From Paenibacillus flagellatus (GTDB taxonomy: Bacteria; Bacillota; Bacilli; Paenibacillales; NBRC-103111), in contig NZ_QJVJ01000013.1 of NCBI RefSeq assembly GCF_003217775.1, positions 1 to 64,000 of the forward strand: a stretch of DNA of 64,000 nucleotides. Reading direction: 5' to 3'. This document shows, in pieces, positions 7,828-16,426 of this stretch; the stretch's first letter is position 1, and each line of letters opens with the position of its first letter. A program made the translations under genes and the position numbers. The notes beneath the pieces are model-generated. The model was not told the DNA's origin. It saw only the letters and a program-made list of their open reading frames with translations, and did no database searches.

Positions 7828-8946
7828 ATGGCAGGCGTACGTTTGAATCATATCGTAAAAAAATATCCCGGTGCCACCGAAGCGACCGTTAAAGACTTCA
7901 ACCTGGAAATCAAAGACAAAGAGTTCCTCGTGCTTGTAGGCGCTTCCGGCTGCGGGAAATCGACGACGCTCCGGATGATCGCGGGTCTCGAAGAAATTAC
8001 GTCCGGCGAGCTGTACATCGGCGACCGCCTCGTGAACGACGTAGCTCCGAAAGATCGCGACATCGCGATGGTATTCCAATCCTATGCCTTGTATCCGCAC
8101 ATGAACGTCTATCAGAACATGGCGTTCGGTCTGAAACTGCGTAAATTCAAAAAAGCCGAAATCGACGCACGCGTGCGCGAAGCGGCCAAAATTCTCGATA
8201 TCGAAATGCTGCTCGACCGGAAGCCGAAAGCGTTGTCCGGCGGTCAGCGCCAGCGTGTCGCCCTGGGCCGCGCGATCGTCCGCGATCCGCAAGTGTTCCT
8301 GATGGACGAACCGCTTTCCAACTTGGACGCCAAGCTGCGCGTACAGATGCGCGCCGAGATCAGCAAGCTGGCGAAGCGTCTCGAGACGACCGTCGTCTAC
8401 GTTACCCACGACCAGACGGAAGCGATGACGATGGGCGACCGTATCGTCGTCATGCACCAAGGGATCATCCAGCAAGCGGCTACGCCGGAAGAAATCTACA
8501 ACCATCCGCTGAACATGTACGTAGCCGGCTTTATCGGATCGCCTTCGATGAACTTCATCCACGGCTCGCTCTCCGAGACCGGCGGCAAAGTGCACTTCAA
8601 GTCGCAAGGCGTCGACGTCGTCATGCCGGAAGGCAAGGCGCAAATTCTTCGCGACAAAGGGTACATCAATAAAGAAGTCGTGTTCGGCATTCGTCCGGAA
8701 GACCTGCACGACGAGCCGATCTTCTTGGAAGGCTCCCCGGAAAGCCATGTGAACGCGACGATCGAAGTGTCCGAGAACCTCGGTCACGAAGTTCAGCTTC
8801 ACTTGAGCGGCCTCGGTACGCAGACGGTCGTCGCCCGCGTGGACGGACGTACCGGCTTCAAGGACGGCATGACGATCAAGCTTGCGCTCGATATGAACAA
8901 AGTTCACATCTTCGATAAAGAAACCGAAGTTAACGTATTGCTGTAA
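7828..8946 (+). CDS. msmX: Multi-sugar ABC importer ATPase (MsmX/UgpC type)
   Basis: Cytoplasmic ATPase of 372 residues. Walker A is GASGCGKST (about 37-45), the Q-loop is VFQSYALYPHM, the signature LSGGQRQRVALGRA and Walker B VFLMDEPLSNLD. A C-terminal OB/TOBE regulatory domain follows from about residue 240. In Bacillota, MsmX-type ATPases energise several CUT1 sugar importers that lack their own ATPase. Such an importer starts only 1.5 kb downstream (10504-13596), so this protein is its likely motor. AGGAGG precedes the ATG, and a strong terminator follows. Codon choice is visibly more A/T-ending than in the neighbours, as in highly expressed genes. Confidence 0.9.
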   Translation: MAGVRLNHIVKKYPGATEATVKDFNLEIKDKEFLVLVGASGCGKSTTLRMIAGLEEITSGELYIGDRLVNDVAPKDRDIAMVFQSYALYPHMNVYQNMAFGLKLRKFKKAEIDARVREAAKILDIEMLLDRKPKALSGGQRQRVALGRAIVRDPQVFLMDEPLSNLDAKLRVQMRAEISKLAKRLETTVVYVTHDQTEAMTMGDRIVVMHQGIIQQAATPEEIYNHPLNMYVAGFIGSPSMNFIHGSLSETGGKVHFKSQGVDVVMPEGKAQILRDKGYINKEVVFGIRPEDLHDEPIFLEGSPESHVNATIEVSENLGHEVQLHLSGLGTQTVVARVDGRTGFKDGMTIKLALDMNKVHIFDKETEVNVLL

Positions 8947-8964
8947 TCGGATATCCGAACAGCG

Positions 8965-8994
8965 AAAGGCCGGCTGATGAAGCCGGCCTTTTTG
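8965..8994 (+). terminator. Terminator of msmX
   Basis: Hairpin AAAGGCCGGCT-GATGA-AGCCGGCCTTTTT, 19 bases after the stop codon. Confidence 0.88.
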
Positions 8995-9060
8995 CGTCCG
9001 CGCATGGCAGCGCGTCCAATCGTCAGCAAACGTTCATTCCTCTCGGGCCCCGGGTCCCGA

Positions 9061-10122
9061 TTAGGCCCCGCAAACTCCGGAAAGATCGGTCCCCAGCAAA
9101 TGATGGGCAATATCGGCAATTTGATCCCTTGTCCCGACAAAATAGTACAGCTGCGACGTATCGGATTGTACGGTGGCGTCGCGGCCGTCGATGGACGGAG
9201 CGTGATATTCCAGCTCCCCATACCCGCCCATCTTTCCTCCGTCGTAAAAGAACTGCATGCACGATCCGGTATAATCCGGACGATCTTCCGGGTGATCGGG
9301 GTAGAGGGCCGAGGGATGGACTCGAAACTGTCGCACGATCAAGCTGAAAGCATCCGGGCCCAATCTGCGGAAATAACCGAATCGGCCCGTGCTTTGCAGG
9401 GAATGAAACGAAAGCTTGAAGCCGTCGTCTCCCCGAAACGGAAAGCTTGTAACGGCGGGTTGGCTTTCGATCACCGGCAATCGTCGCTCCCGATGCATGA
9501 CAAGCGGCTCGGCGTTCCCGTGGACCGGTACCAAAACCGTCCCCCCGGGGTGCACTTGCAGGATCGACCACAGGTTGATGGCGGGCAACGGCCTGTCCGA
9601 CATCTGCTCCGGATCGTACAGAAGCTGCAAGCGCGTTTCGATTTGACAACCGATGAAAGGCAGCTGTGCAAGCTTTCGGTACTCGTCCGAACGGACCCTA
9701 TCGAAAGGATTGGCGATCAGACGGTATTCCTTCGTCAGGCGAATCGGAATCGAGCGGCGGTCGGGCCAATGGGTCAGCTCGCACATTTGCTCGGTACGGA
9801 CGACCTCCGCCGTTTCCGCAGGAAGGAAGCGGTAGGAGCCGGGATCGAGCTGCGCGGGGATATCGTAGCGCCCGGACGCATCGGCGAACAAAGCGAACTC
9901 GGGACTGATCCAGGTACGATCCCCCCCGACATTCCACGTCCCTTCCTCCAAGGCCCGAAAATCGACCCAAACCGCGGATTCCGCGCCTTTCCCGGGAACG
10001 AGTCCGATCAGCCGGGATCCCCTCTCCCAGATGACGGCATATCCGCCGTTCGCATTGCGCAATAAGCGAAAGCTCCGATGCGAGGCCGGGAATCGTTGGA
10101 GCCAGGAATCGATCATTCGCAT
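9061..10122 (-). CDS. Uncharacterised protein of the GntR-controlled catabolic island
   Basis: Cytosolic-looking protein of 353 residues without signal peptide or membrane segment. Recognisable stretches are VWVDFRALEEGTWNVGGDRTW near the N-terminus and DYTGSCMQFFYDGG with YGELEYHAPS near the C-terminus, where many aromatic and acidic residues suggest a beta-rich carbohydrate-binding or mutarotase-like fold. That is an impression, not a match. The start is the ATG at 10122-10120 behind AAAAGGGGTGGG. It is transcribed divergently from the ABC importer operon, and its promoter carries two tandem copies of the same operator, so it should act on the same substrate. Confidence 0.7.
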   Translation of the reverse strand: MRMIDSWLQRFPASHRSFRLLRNANGGYAVIWERGSRLIGLVPGKGAESAVWVDFRALEEGTWNVGGDRTWISPEFALFADASGRYDIPAQLDPGSYRFLPAETAEVVRTEQMCELTHWPDRRSIPIRLTKEYRLIANPFDRVRSDEYRKLAQLPFIGCQIETRLQLLYDPEQMSDRPLPAINLWSILQVHPGGTVLVPVHGNAEPLVMHRERRLPVIESQPAVTSFPFRGDDGFKLSFHSLQSTGRFGYFRRLGPDAFSLIVRQFRVHPSALYPDHPEDRPDYTGSCMQFFYDGGKMGGYGELEYHAPSIDGRDATVQSDTSQLYYFVGTRDQIADIAHHLLGTDLSGVCGA

Positions 10123-10139
10123 AGACCCACCCCTTTTAT

Positions 10140-10161
10140 TTGTTGACAAAATTGTTGACAA
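10140..10161. promoter_or_regulatory. Tandem GntR/FCD operators at the 9061 gene promoter
   Basis: Two copies of TTGTTGACAA at 10140-10149 and 10152-10161, 12 bases apart start to start. They lie just downstream of a minus-strand -10 box (TATAAT, 10171-10166), so a bound repressor would cover the transcription start. Confidence 0.72.
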
Positions 10162-10165
10162 AAAC

Positions 10166-10195
10166 ATTATACAAGAACGATACGGGTTTTGAAAG
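10166..10195 (-). promoter_or_regulatory. Promoter of the uncharacterised gene
   Basis: Minus-strand TATAAT (10171-10166) preceded at about 17 bases by TTTCAA. The -35 box is weak. Confidence 0.5.
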
Positions 10196-10249
10196 GGGTT
10201 TTAATAATAACGAGGCCCCGGGATCGATGAGATTCATCTTGCAACAATA

Positions 10250-10294
10250 TTGTTAACAAAATTGTTGACAACAACAAATATGCCCCTTTATACT
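10250..10294 (+). promoter_or_regulatory. Sigma-A promoter with tandem GntR/FCD operators, ABC importer operon
   Basis: TTGTTAACAA (10250-10259, a perfect palindrome) and TTGTTGACAA (10262-10271) are again 12 bases apart. The second contains the -35 box TTGACA (10265-10270), followed after 18 bases by TATACT (10289-10294). Repressor binding would block RNA polymerase. The leader to the first start codon is about 200 bases and contains the small hairpin AGCGGG-GCTATG-CCCGCT (10335-10352). Confidence 0.8.
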
Positions 10295-10503
10295 GATTCT
10301 CAAGCGGGCTTTCCGGTAGTCGAACCTAAGCCGAAGCGGGGCTATGCCCGCTACGATCGTTCGCGGAGCGGCTTGAAAGCGATGCCAAGAAACAAGAAAG
10401 GAAGTGATCGAATTCGATTATGGCCAAGGCGGACGGTGACGGTACGACGGATGTGGCCGTGTTTGCGTCATGGGGTTGTGATAAACGGGGGAGGTTGAAG
10501 TCG

Positions 10504-11814
10504 ATGAGGATGCGTTCGAAAAAGCTGGCGGTAGTGGCCGGTTTGATTGCCGCTTCGCTGCTGGCGGCTTGTTCCAACAGCGGGAAGGCGGATCGCACCG
10601 GCGAAGGGAACGGCGCGAAAACGTTGAGATTTATGGTGACCTCGGAAAATTATAGCGGCAGACTGAAAGATTTTATCGCGAATTATGAAACCCGCAGCGG
10701 CAACCGGGTCGACGTACAGATGCTGCCGGCAACGGAATTCGAGAATATGTTGAAGATCAAGATGATGTCCGGCGAAGGACCCGACTTGTTCGTAACCGAC
10801 GATATCGCCATGTCCCAATTCCAGCTTCCGAAGGATTGGTTCGAAGATCTGAGCGGGGAGCCGTGGGCGAATCGGCTGTCGGAGAGCGGAAAAGCGATCA
10901 TTCGGTGGAACGACGGCCGGATTACCGGGTTGCCCGTTACGAACCCGGGAGGAATGGGGATGGTGTATAACAAAGCCATCTTCCAGAAGCTCGGGCTCGA
11001 CATTCCGAAAACTTGGGACGAATTTTTGAAAGTCTGCGAGCGGATCAAGCAGGCGGGTATCGTTCCGGTCAACATTCAGCTTGCCAACGGAAGCGAGTTC
11101 GGTACGACGCACATGATGCATCAATTGTTTGCGAACGCCGAGATCAATAGGGGGAATGACGCCGACCGTTTCTGGCAGGACATGAACGCGCACAAGATCA
11201 AAATAACGGAAGTCGAAGAATACGAGCGGGCGCTGAATCAAATGGTGGAGTTGAAAGAAAAAGGGTACATCAACGATGACTTTATTTCCACGACGTTCGA
11301 GATGTCGCAGGAGAATCTGGGCTCCGGCAAGGTGGCCATGCATCCGGCCGGCGATTTCATCCTCGAGCCGCTGCTGGCCAAATATCCGAATGTGGAGTTA
11401 GGGTTTTTCTCTATGCCATTCGGCGACACCCCCGGAGCCATTGCGCTTTATGCGGGAGTAGGGATCTCGGTCAACTCGAAAGCCGCCAACAAGGCGGAAG
11501 CGCTGGAGCTGATGCGGTTGTTCGCCTCCAAGGAGCAGCAGGAGCTGTACTTGCAGAAATCGCCGGGGATATCCGTCTTCGCCGATGTGGAAGCGAAGCG
11601 GAATATGATCAGCGGAGATCTGCAGCGGTATATGGACGGCGGAAAAGCGCGGATGGGCATGTTCGGCCGGTACGAAGCCTGGAACGACATGGATGCCCGC
11701 AAGATGATGCAGGAAATGATGCTGGGCAAGCCGCCGAAGCAAGTACTGAAGGAACTGAACGCCAAGATGGAAATCGTGGCCAAGGGGAAAAAGCTGCCGG
11801 GGTGGAATCCGTGA
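10504..11814 (+). CDS. Sugar ABC transporter substrate-binding lipoprotein (CUT1, family 1)
   Basis: Secreted lipoprotein of 436 residues. The signal peptide ends in a lipobox LLAAC (Cys23), followed by a flexible SNSGKADR linker. The body has family 1 solute-binding hallmarks such as EFENMLKIKMMSGEGPDLF, GLPVTNPGGMGMVYNKAIF and a closing helix PPKQVLKELNAKMEIVAKG. It captures the transported carbohydrate outside the membrane. The ATG at 10504 lies nine bases after GGGGGAGG; an upstream in-frame ATG at 10420 would add 28 residues before the signal peptide and is rejected. First gene of an operon with two permeases and a PIG-L deacetylase. Confidence 0.9.
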   Translation: MRMRSKKLAVVAGLIAASLLAACSNSGKADRTGEGNGAKTLRFMVTSENYSGRLKDFIANYETRSGNRVDVQMLPATEFENMLKIKMMSGEGPDLFVTDDIAMSQFQLPKDWFEDLSGEPWANRLSESGKAIIRWNDGRITGLPVTNPGGMGMVYNKAIFQKLGLDIPKTWDEFLKVCERIKQAGIVPVNIQLANGSEFGTTHMMHQLFANAEINRGNDADRFWQDMNAHKIKITEVEEYERALNQMVELKEKGYINDDFISTTFEMSQENLGSGKVAMHPAGDFILEPLLAKYPNVELGFFSMPFGDTPGAIALYAGVGISVNSKAANKAEALELMRLFASKEQQELYLQKSPGISVFADVEAKRNMISGDLQRYMDGGKARMGMFGRYEAWNDMDARKMMQEMMLGKPPKQVLKELNAKMEIVAKGKKLPGWNP

Positions 11815-11845
11815 ACATGTTGCGCGTGATTGGAGGGAGGCTGGC

Positions 11846-12769
11846 ATGTCCGGTTTAGTTGAAGCGGGTACGGGACGTCTGCCGCGAAGGCAAAGGCATA
11901 GACCTCCCCTATATTACCCCATTCTGTTCGCCGTTCCGGCTTTGATCGTGTATCTCGTATTTTTCTTTTACCCGACCGTCCTGGGCTTCTACTATTCCTT
12001 CACCGACTGGAACGCGACCGGCGCGGAAGTCCGTTTCGTTGGAGTGGCCCAGTTCGCGGAAGTCGTTCGAAATCCGGATTTTGCCAACGCGTTGAAAAAT
12101 ACGTTTCTCTACGCCGCGATCACGACGATCGGCAAGAACGTCATCCCGCTTGGATTGGCCGTGCTGCTGACCATGGGGATGAGATCGCGCAACGCACTAC
12201 GGGCCGTTTACTTTTCGCCGGCCATTCTGAATATCGTGGCCGTCGGACTCATCTTCCAGGGGCTGTTGAATCCGCACACCGGATTCGTCAACAATGTGCT
12301 GCGCTCCTTGAATCTCGACTTTCTGGCGCTCGGCTGGATCGGGGATCCGTCCTTGTCGATCTATTCCGCATGCCTGATGGAGATATGGCGCGCGTCCGGG
12401 ATTACGATGGCCATCTATATCGCCGGGATCCAGAATATCCCCTCCGATTATTATGAAGCGGCGGCCATAGACGGCGCATCCGCGTGGTCGAAATTCATTC
12501 ATGTGACGCTGCCGCTCTTGATGCCCGCCGTGACGATCAACGTGCTGTTGTCGGTCATCTACGGCGCGCGCATGTTCGAAGGCATCTACTTCCTGACCCA
12601 AGGCGGCCCCGGCAACTCGTCCGAGGTGCTGATGACGCTTGTCTACAAATATATGGGGCAGGGGCTATACGGGTACAGCACCGCCTTGAACCTGATTTTG
12701 GTGCTTCTTATTGTCGCGATCTCGATGCCGCTGCTTTCCTATATGCAGAAAAGGGAGGCGGAACGATGA
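11846..12769 (+). CDS. Sugar ABC transporter permease (MalF/UgpA type)
   Basis: Inner-membrane permease of 307 residues with about six transmembrane segments. It has the cytoplasmic EAA loop EAAAIDGASAWSKFIHVTLP that docks on the ATPase. It heterodimerises with the next gene product, whose start overlaps its stop (ATGA). A ribosome binding site GGAGGGAGG lies upstream of ATG 11846. Confidence 0.9.
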   Translation: MSGLVEAGTGRLPRRQRHRPPLYYPILFAVPALIVYLVFFFYPTVLGFYYSFTDWNATGAEVRFVGVAQFAEVVRNPDFANALKNTFLYAAITTIGKNVIPLGLAVLLTMGMRSRNALRAVYFSPAILNIVAVGLIFQGLLNPHTGFVNNVLRSLNLDFLALGWIGDPSLSIYSACLMEIWRASGITMAIYIAGIQNIPSDYYEAAAIDGASAWSKFIHVTLPLLMPAVTINVLLSVIYGARMFEGIYFLTQGGPGNSSEVLMTLVYKYMGQGLYGYSTALNLILVLLIVAISMPLLSYMQKREAER

Positions 12770-13596
12770 CGGAACGCCGGCGGCGACGAAGGACCGGACT
12801 GGCGGAGCTGGGGTTGTGGGCGCTGAGCGCCTTCATCCTCGTTCCTTATTTGATGGTTGTGCTCACTTCGCTCAAAAGCAGCAAGGAGGCGGGGCTGTTC
12901 CGGCTGGAGCTGCCGTCGGAAATTCACCTTTGGGACAACTACCGGGTCGTATTCGAGCGGGGGCTTGTGCTGCAGGGCTTTACGAACAGCATGCTCGTCA
13001 CGGCGGGGTCGGTCGTGACGGTGCTCCTCTGCTCCGCGCTGCTCAGCTTTTATATCGCCCGGATGCGGGGCCGGATATCCGAAGCGCTTTACCGCTTCTT
13101 CCTGCTCGGGATGGTGGCGCCGATCAGCCTTGTCACGACGTTCGACGTCCTGAAAACGTTCAAACTGCTGAACACGCGGACAGGGATTGTAATGATCTTC
13201 GCGGGCATTCTCATTCCGTTCGCGACGTTTATTTACGTCGGCTTCGTCCGGACGATTCCGCGAGAGCTGGACGAGGCGGCGACGATCGACGGGTGCGGAC
13301 CGTACCGGCTGTTTGCCGTCATCATCTTCCCGCTGATGAAGCCGATCACGTTTACGGCGGGAATCCTGGTATTTATGAACGTTTGGAACGATTCGCAAAT
13401 TCCCCTCTTCTTTTTGAACGACAACCGATATTGGACGATGCCGCTGAACATCTATCGCTTTTACGGTTATTTCAGCAAGGACTGGAACTATATTTTCGGA
13501 AACATCCTTTTGACCACTCTGCCGGTGCTTCTCCTTTATTTGTTGGGACAGCGCTTCATGATCGAAGGCATGACAAGCGGAGCGGTCAAAGGATAA
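12766..13596 (+). CDS. Sugar ABC transporter permease (MalG/UgpE type)
   Basis: Inner-membrane permease of 276 residues with about six transmembrane segments and the EAA loop DEAATIDGCGPYRLFAVIIFP. The start was set at ATG 12766 because it overlaps the upstream stop by four bases and follows GGGAGGCGGAACG. No ATPase gene is present in this operon, which points to use of the shared MsmX-type ATPase at 7828-8946. Confidence 0.9.
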   Translation: MTERRRRRRTGLAELGLWALSAFILVPYLMVVLTSLKSSKEAGLFRLELPSEIHLWDNYRVVFERGLVLQGFTNSMLVTAGSVVTVLLCSALLSFYIARMRGRISEALYRFFLLGMVAPISLVTTFDVLKTFKLLNTRTGIVMIFAGILIPFATFIYVGFVRTIPRELDEAATIDGCGPYRLFAVIIFPLMKPITFTAGILVFMNVWNDSQIPLFFLNDNRYWTMPLNIYRFYGYFSKDWNYIFGNILLTTLPVLLLYLLGQRFMIEGMTSGAVKG

Positions 13597-13623
13597 CCGG
13601 GCTATGCCAAGGAGGAATGATGT

Positions 13624-14325
13624 ATGCGTGTGCTCGCGATCGGCGCCCATCCCGACGATGTGGAGATTTTATGCGGAGGAACGCTTGCCAAATATGCGGC
13701 GAGAGGGGACCAGGTGACCATCATGATCGCCACGAACGGCAATGTCGGCTCGCCGGTATTGACCAAGGAACAGATCGCCGACGTGCGCCGGAAGGAAGCG
13801 GAGGCTTCGGCGGCCTGCATCGGAGCGGATCTGATCTGGATGGGATACGACGATGAATTTCTGTTCCACGACCGTCAAACCCGCATGGCGTTTATCAATG
13901 CGATTCGCAAAGCGTCGCCCGATGTCATGTTCGTGCACGGGAGCAACGACTATCATCCCGACCACCGAATATGCGGCGAGATTGCCATCGACTGCCGGAT
14001 TCCGGTTACCGTACCGCTGATCGAGACGGAATATCCGGCGATGGCCCGCATCCCGCACGTGTTTGTGATGGACAATTTGGGCGGAGTCGGGTTCGAACCG
14101 GAGCATTATGTGGATATAACGGACGTGTACGAAACGAAATGCCGGATGATCCGCTCGCATGCGAGTCAGGATGAATGGCTGAACGTTCAATACGGTATGG
14201 ATTATATCGAATTCGTGACCAAGATGAGCTCGGTCAGGGGGATGGTCATCGGCGCCCGGCATGCCGAAGCGTTCCGGAGCCTGCCTGCGTACCCGGTCAT
14301 GGGAGATGCGTCCTTGCTGCCTTGA
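13624..14325 (+). CDS. PIG-L (LmbE) family deacetylase
   Basis: Zinc hydrolase of 233 residues. The family motif AHPDDVE at residues 8-14 supplies two metal ligands and the catalytic Asp, and HPDH around residue 105 supplies the third ligand. Relatives remove N-acetyl groups from sugars such as GlcNAc-linked compounds, chitobiose or bacillithiol precursors. As last gene of the importer operon it probably deacetylates the imported sugar or a derivative. A ribosome binding site AAGGAGGA lies upstream of the ATG. Confidence 0.87.
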   Translation: MRVLAIGAHPDDVEILCGGTLAKYAARGDQVTIMIATNGNVGSPVLTKEQIADVRRKEAEASAACIGADLIWMGYDDEFLFHDRQTRMAFINAIRKASPDVMFVHGSNDYHPDHRICGEIAIDCRIPVTVPLIETEYPAMARIPHVFVMDNLGGVGFEPEHYVDITDVYETKCRMIRSHASQDEWLNVQYGMDYIEFVTKMSSVRGMVIGARHAEAFRSLPAYPVMGDASLLP

Positions 14326-14345
14326 TGCCGAGCCGGGATGAAACG

Positions 14346-14377
14346 GAAAGCGCCCTCTGCGTGTCAGGGGCGCTTTC
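14346..14377. terminator. Convergent terminator between deacetylase and gntR genes
   Basis: Hairpin with GAAAGCGCCC on one side and GGGGCGCTTTC on the other, flanked by A-rich and T-rich bases. It lies between the converging genes ending at 14325 and 14380. Confidence 0.78.
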
Positions 14378-14379
14378 GT

Positions 14380-15021
14380 TCAGTAGATATGCTTTTTCAA
14401 GACGGGCTCGATCATCGTCCAATCCTTGGTCTTGATGGCGTCGAGCAGCTCGCGGTGCTCCTGAATCAGTTGGGAGAAGTCGTTCAACTGATGCATGTGG
14501 GAGTTGTTCATGAAATGGAAGACGATTCGGGAGGAAACGCCCGACCACAGCGAGATCAAATACGGCTCTTCGGTCAAGGAAACCAAATATTCGTGGAATT
14601 GCAGGTCTTTTCGGACGATTGCGGCCAAGTCCGACTTCTGGCAAGCTTCGATCAGCTCGTTCAGGATGTTCTCCAAATATTCGAAATGACCGGCGACGAG
14701 ACGAGGCAATATGGTCTGGATGCAATAAGATTCCAGCAAGACGCGCAGCGGGTTGAGCAAACGCTCGACCTCGTCTTTTTCGACGTTCGCGACGGTCGTT
14801 TCGCGGTGGGTTTGAGTAACCAGCAGCCCTTCGCGCTCGAGCAGCAAGATCGCTTCGCGGATCGGACCGCGGCTTACGCCCATATCCTTGGACAAGTCCT
14901 GCTCGCGCAATCGCTGCCCCGGCTTCAGCATGCCGCCGATCACGGCATCCTTGATATCCTGATAAATTTGGTTGCGCAGCGTGTCCGTCTTTTTTATCGA
15001 AAACCGAAATTCGGAACTCAT
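14380..15021 (-). CDS. GntR family regulator with FCD domain, likely local repressor
   Basis: Regulator of 213 residues. The N-terminal winged helix-turn-helix (about 8-75) contains LKPGQRLREQDLSKDMGVSR and GPIREAILLLEREGL. The C-terminal all-helical FCD ligand-binding domain (about 85-210) has HEYLVSLTEEP and IIQEHRELLDAIK-like motifs typical of FadR-subfamily sensors of organic acids. The ATG at 15021 is preceded by CGGAGGATCATTA. The promoter on the minus strand is TTGACT (15096-15091), 17 bases, TATTGT (15073-15068). Its -35 lies inside a near-operator (TAGTCAACAA), suggesting autorepression. Identical operators on the neighbouring promoters define its likely regulon. Confidence 0.9.
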   Translation of the reverse strand: MSSEFRFSIKKTDTLRNQIYQDIKDAVIGGMLKPGQRLREQDLSKDMGVSRGPIREAILLLEREGLLVTQTHRETTVANVEKDEVERLLNPLRVLLESYCIQTILPRLVAGHFEYLENILNELIEACQKSDLAAIVRKDLQFHEYLVSLTEEPYLISLWSGVSSRIVFHFMNNSHMHQLNDFSQLIQEHRELLDAIKTKDWTMIEPVLKKHIY

Positions 15022-15067
15022 TAATGATCCTCCGCTCTTAAAGTAGCATTCATTCCAACTATACCTT

Positions 15068-15099
15068 ACAATAGCCGACAACACAACGATAGTCAACAA
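15068..15099 (-). promoter_or_regulatory. gntR promoter with overlapping operator
   Basis: Minus-strand -35 TTGACT (15096-15091) and -10 TATTGT (15073-15068) with 17 bases between. TTGTTGACTA (15099-15090) matches the TTGTTGACAA operator at nine of ten positions and covers the -35. Confidence 0.7.
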
Positions 15100-15128
15100 T
15101 CAACAAAAAAATGATGAAGTAAATGTTA

Positions 15129-15160
15129 TTGTTGACAATGACAAATGTATCGTCTACTCT
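15129..15160 (+). promoter_or_regulatory. Promoter and operator of the enolase-superfamily/PotABCD operon
   Basis: Operator TTGTTGACAA (15129-15138) contains the -35 TTGACA (15132-15137). TACTCT (15155-15160) lies 17 bases further and is a modest -10. The arrangement is the same as at 10262-10294. Confidence 0.72.
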
Positions 15161-15207
15161 AAAGGGGAGACATTCCTGCAGTTCACGATCTCAAAAGGAG
15201 CGCGATT

Positions 15208-16368
15208 ATGAAAATTATCGATGTGTTGACAACTCCCGTATTGATTCCTTTCAAGAAACCCGCGAAATGGTCGGGCGGCACGCGGAGAAATGCGCCTGCC
15301 CTGATCATTCGGCTGCTGACGGACGAAGGCCTGATCGGCTTGGGCGAATGCGTCGGTCCGACGATTCCGACGATTCAAGCGATCGTCGAGAAAGAATTCA
15401 AACCGTTTCTGATCGGGAAGGACCCGATGCAAACCGAGCTGATCCTGCATCAGCTGGAAGAGTACGTGCTGAACTGGTCCCAAATCGGGTATTATGCCAT
15501 GGCGGGAATCGATATCGCGCTGCTTGATCTTAAAGCCAAAGCGTTGAATACGCCGCTGTATAATCTGCTTGGCGGACTGTACCGGAAGGATGTCCGGTTT
15601 TCGGGGTATTTGTTCATCGACGATCCGCTTGTCAATGCGAAGGAAGCGGAGGAGCTGGTGGCGAAAGGATACGACGAGATCAAGATCAAGGTCGGCCGGG
15701 AAATCGATTATGATACGCAGCGGATCAAGGAAATTCGCCGGGCGGTCGGTCCGGACGTGAAGCTGAGAATCGATGCGAATCAAATATGGAGCGTCCCTAC
15801 GGCCATTCGAGCCATCAACAAGATGGCGGAATACGATCTGCAGCTGGTCGAGCAGCCGGTGCCCTATTACGACATCGACGGTTTGGCCGCGGTCAGCCGG
15901 TCGGTGCCGGTTCCCATTACGGCCGACGAATCGTGCACGACCTTCGATTCGGCGGTCAAGCTGATCGAGAAAGGAGCCGTATCCGCCTTCACCGTGTATC
16001 CGTCGGAAGCGGGCGGGCTTCTCAAGGCGAAGCAGATCGTCGAGCTGGCCAACAGCTACGGAATCTGGTGCGTCACGGGATCGTGGGCGGAAACGGGAAT
16101 CGCGACAGTGGCGAACGCGCACTTGATCGCTTCGTCCCGCAACTTCGTCTTTGCGAGCGATACGCACTATGAATGGTATGCCTCGGACGTTCTTCGGGAT
16201 CCGCTCGTATTCGCCAACGGGAAATTGGCGATGACCGACAAGCCGGGTCTGGGCGTCGAGCTTGCCCCGGACTTCAACGGATTGGCCAAGGAAGAAATCC
16301 GGGAGATGGTGTTTTACGATGACGAGGCGGCCGTGCAATACCAGCCGCGCATCGGCATGATCCTTTGA
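15208..16368 (+). CDS. Enolase-superfamily enzyme (mandelate racemase/muconate lactonizing group)
   Basis: Protein of 386 residues with an N-terminal capping domain and a C-terminal barrel. The KxK base motif is EIKIKVG (about residues 151-157). Metal ligands are at RIDANQ (strand 3), VEQPVP (strand 4) and TADES (strand 5). At the end of strand 6, where MLE-type enzymes have a second catalytic Lys, this protein reads TVYPSEAGG, and no MR-type His follows at strand 7. The chemistry is therefore probably one-base: epimerisation, dehydration or a lactone reaction on an acid substrate. First gene of the long operon 15208-22973, with ribosome binding site AAAAGGAGCGC. Confidence 0.85.
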   Translation: MKIIDVLTTPVLIPFKKPAKWSGGTRRNAPALIIRLLTDEGLIGLGECVGPTIPTIQAIVEKEFKPFLIGKDPMQTELILHQLEEYVLNWSQIGYYAMAGIDIALLDLKAKALNTPLYNLLGGLYRKDVRFSGYLFIDDPLVNAKEAEELVAKGYDEIKIKVGREIDYDTQRIKEIRRAVGPDVKLRIDANQIWSVPTAIRAINKMAEYDLQLVEQPVPYYDIDGLAAVSRSVPVPITADESCTTFDSAVKLIEKGAVSAFTVYPSEAGGLLKAKQIVELANSYGIWCVTGSWAETGIATVANAHLIASSRNFVFASDTHYEWYASDVLRDPLVFANGKLAMTDKPGLGVELAPDFNGLAKEEIREMVFYDDEAAVQYQPRIGMIL

Positions 16369-16426
16369 CGGCGGGCGTGCTGCGGGCTGCGAAGGAGGAT
16401 CGGCTTCAACGATAGGAGGCGGCAAT

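Noticed and set aside
14380-15099. Longer N-terminus for the GntR regulator starting at 15099
   Set aside because: It would place the promoter and operator inside the gene; the ATG at 15021 has a good ribosome binding site and begins the normal family N-terminus.
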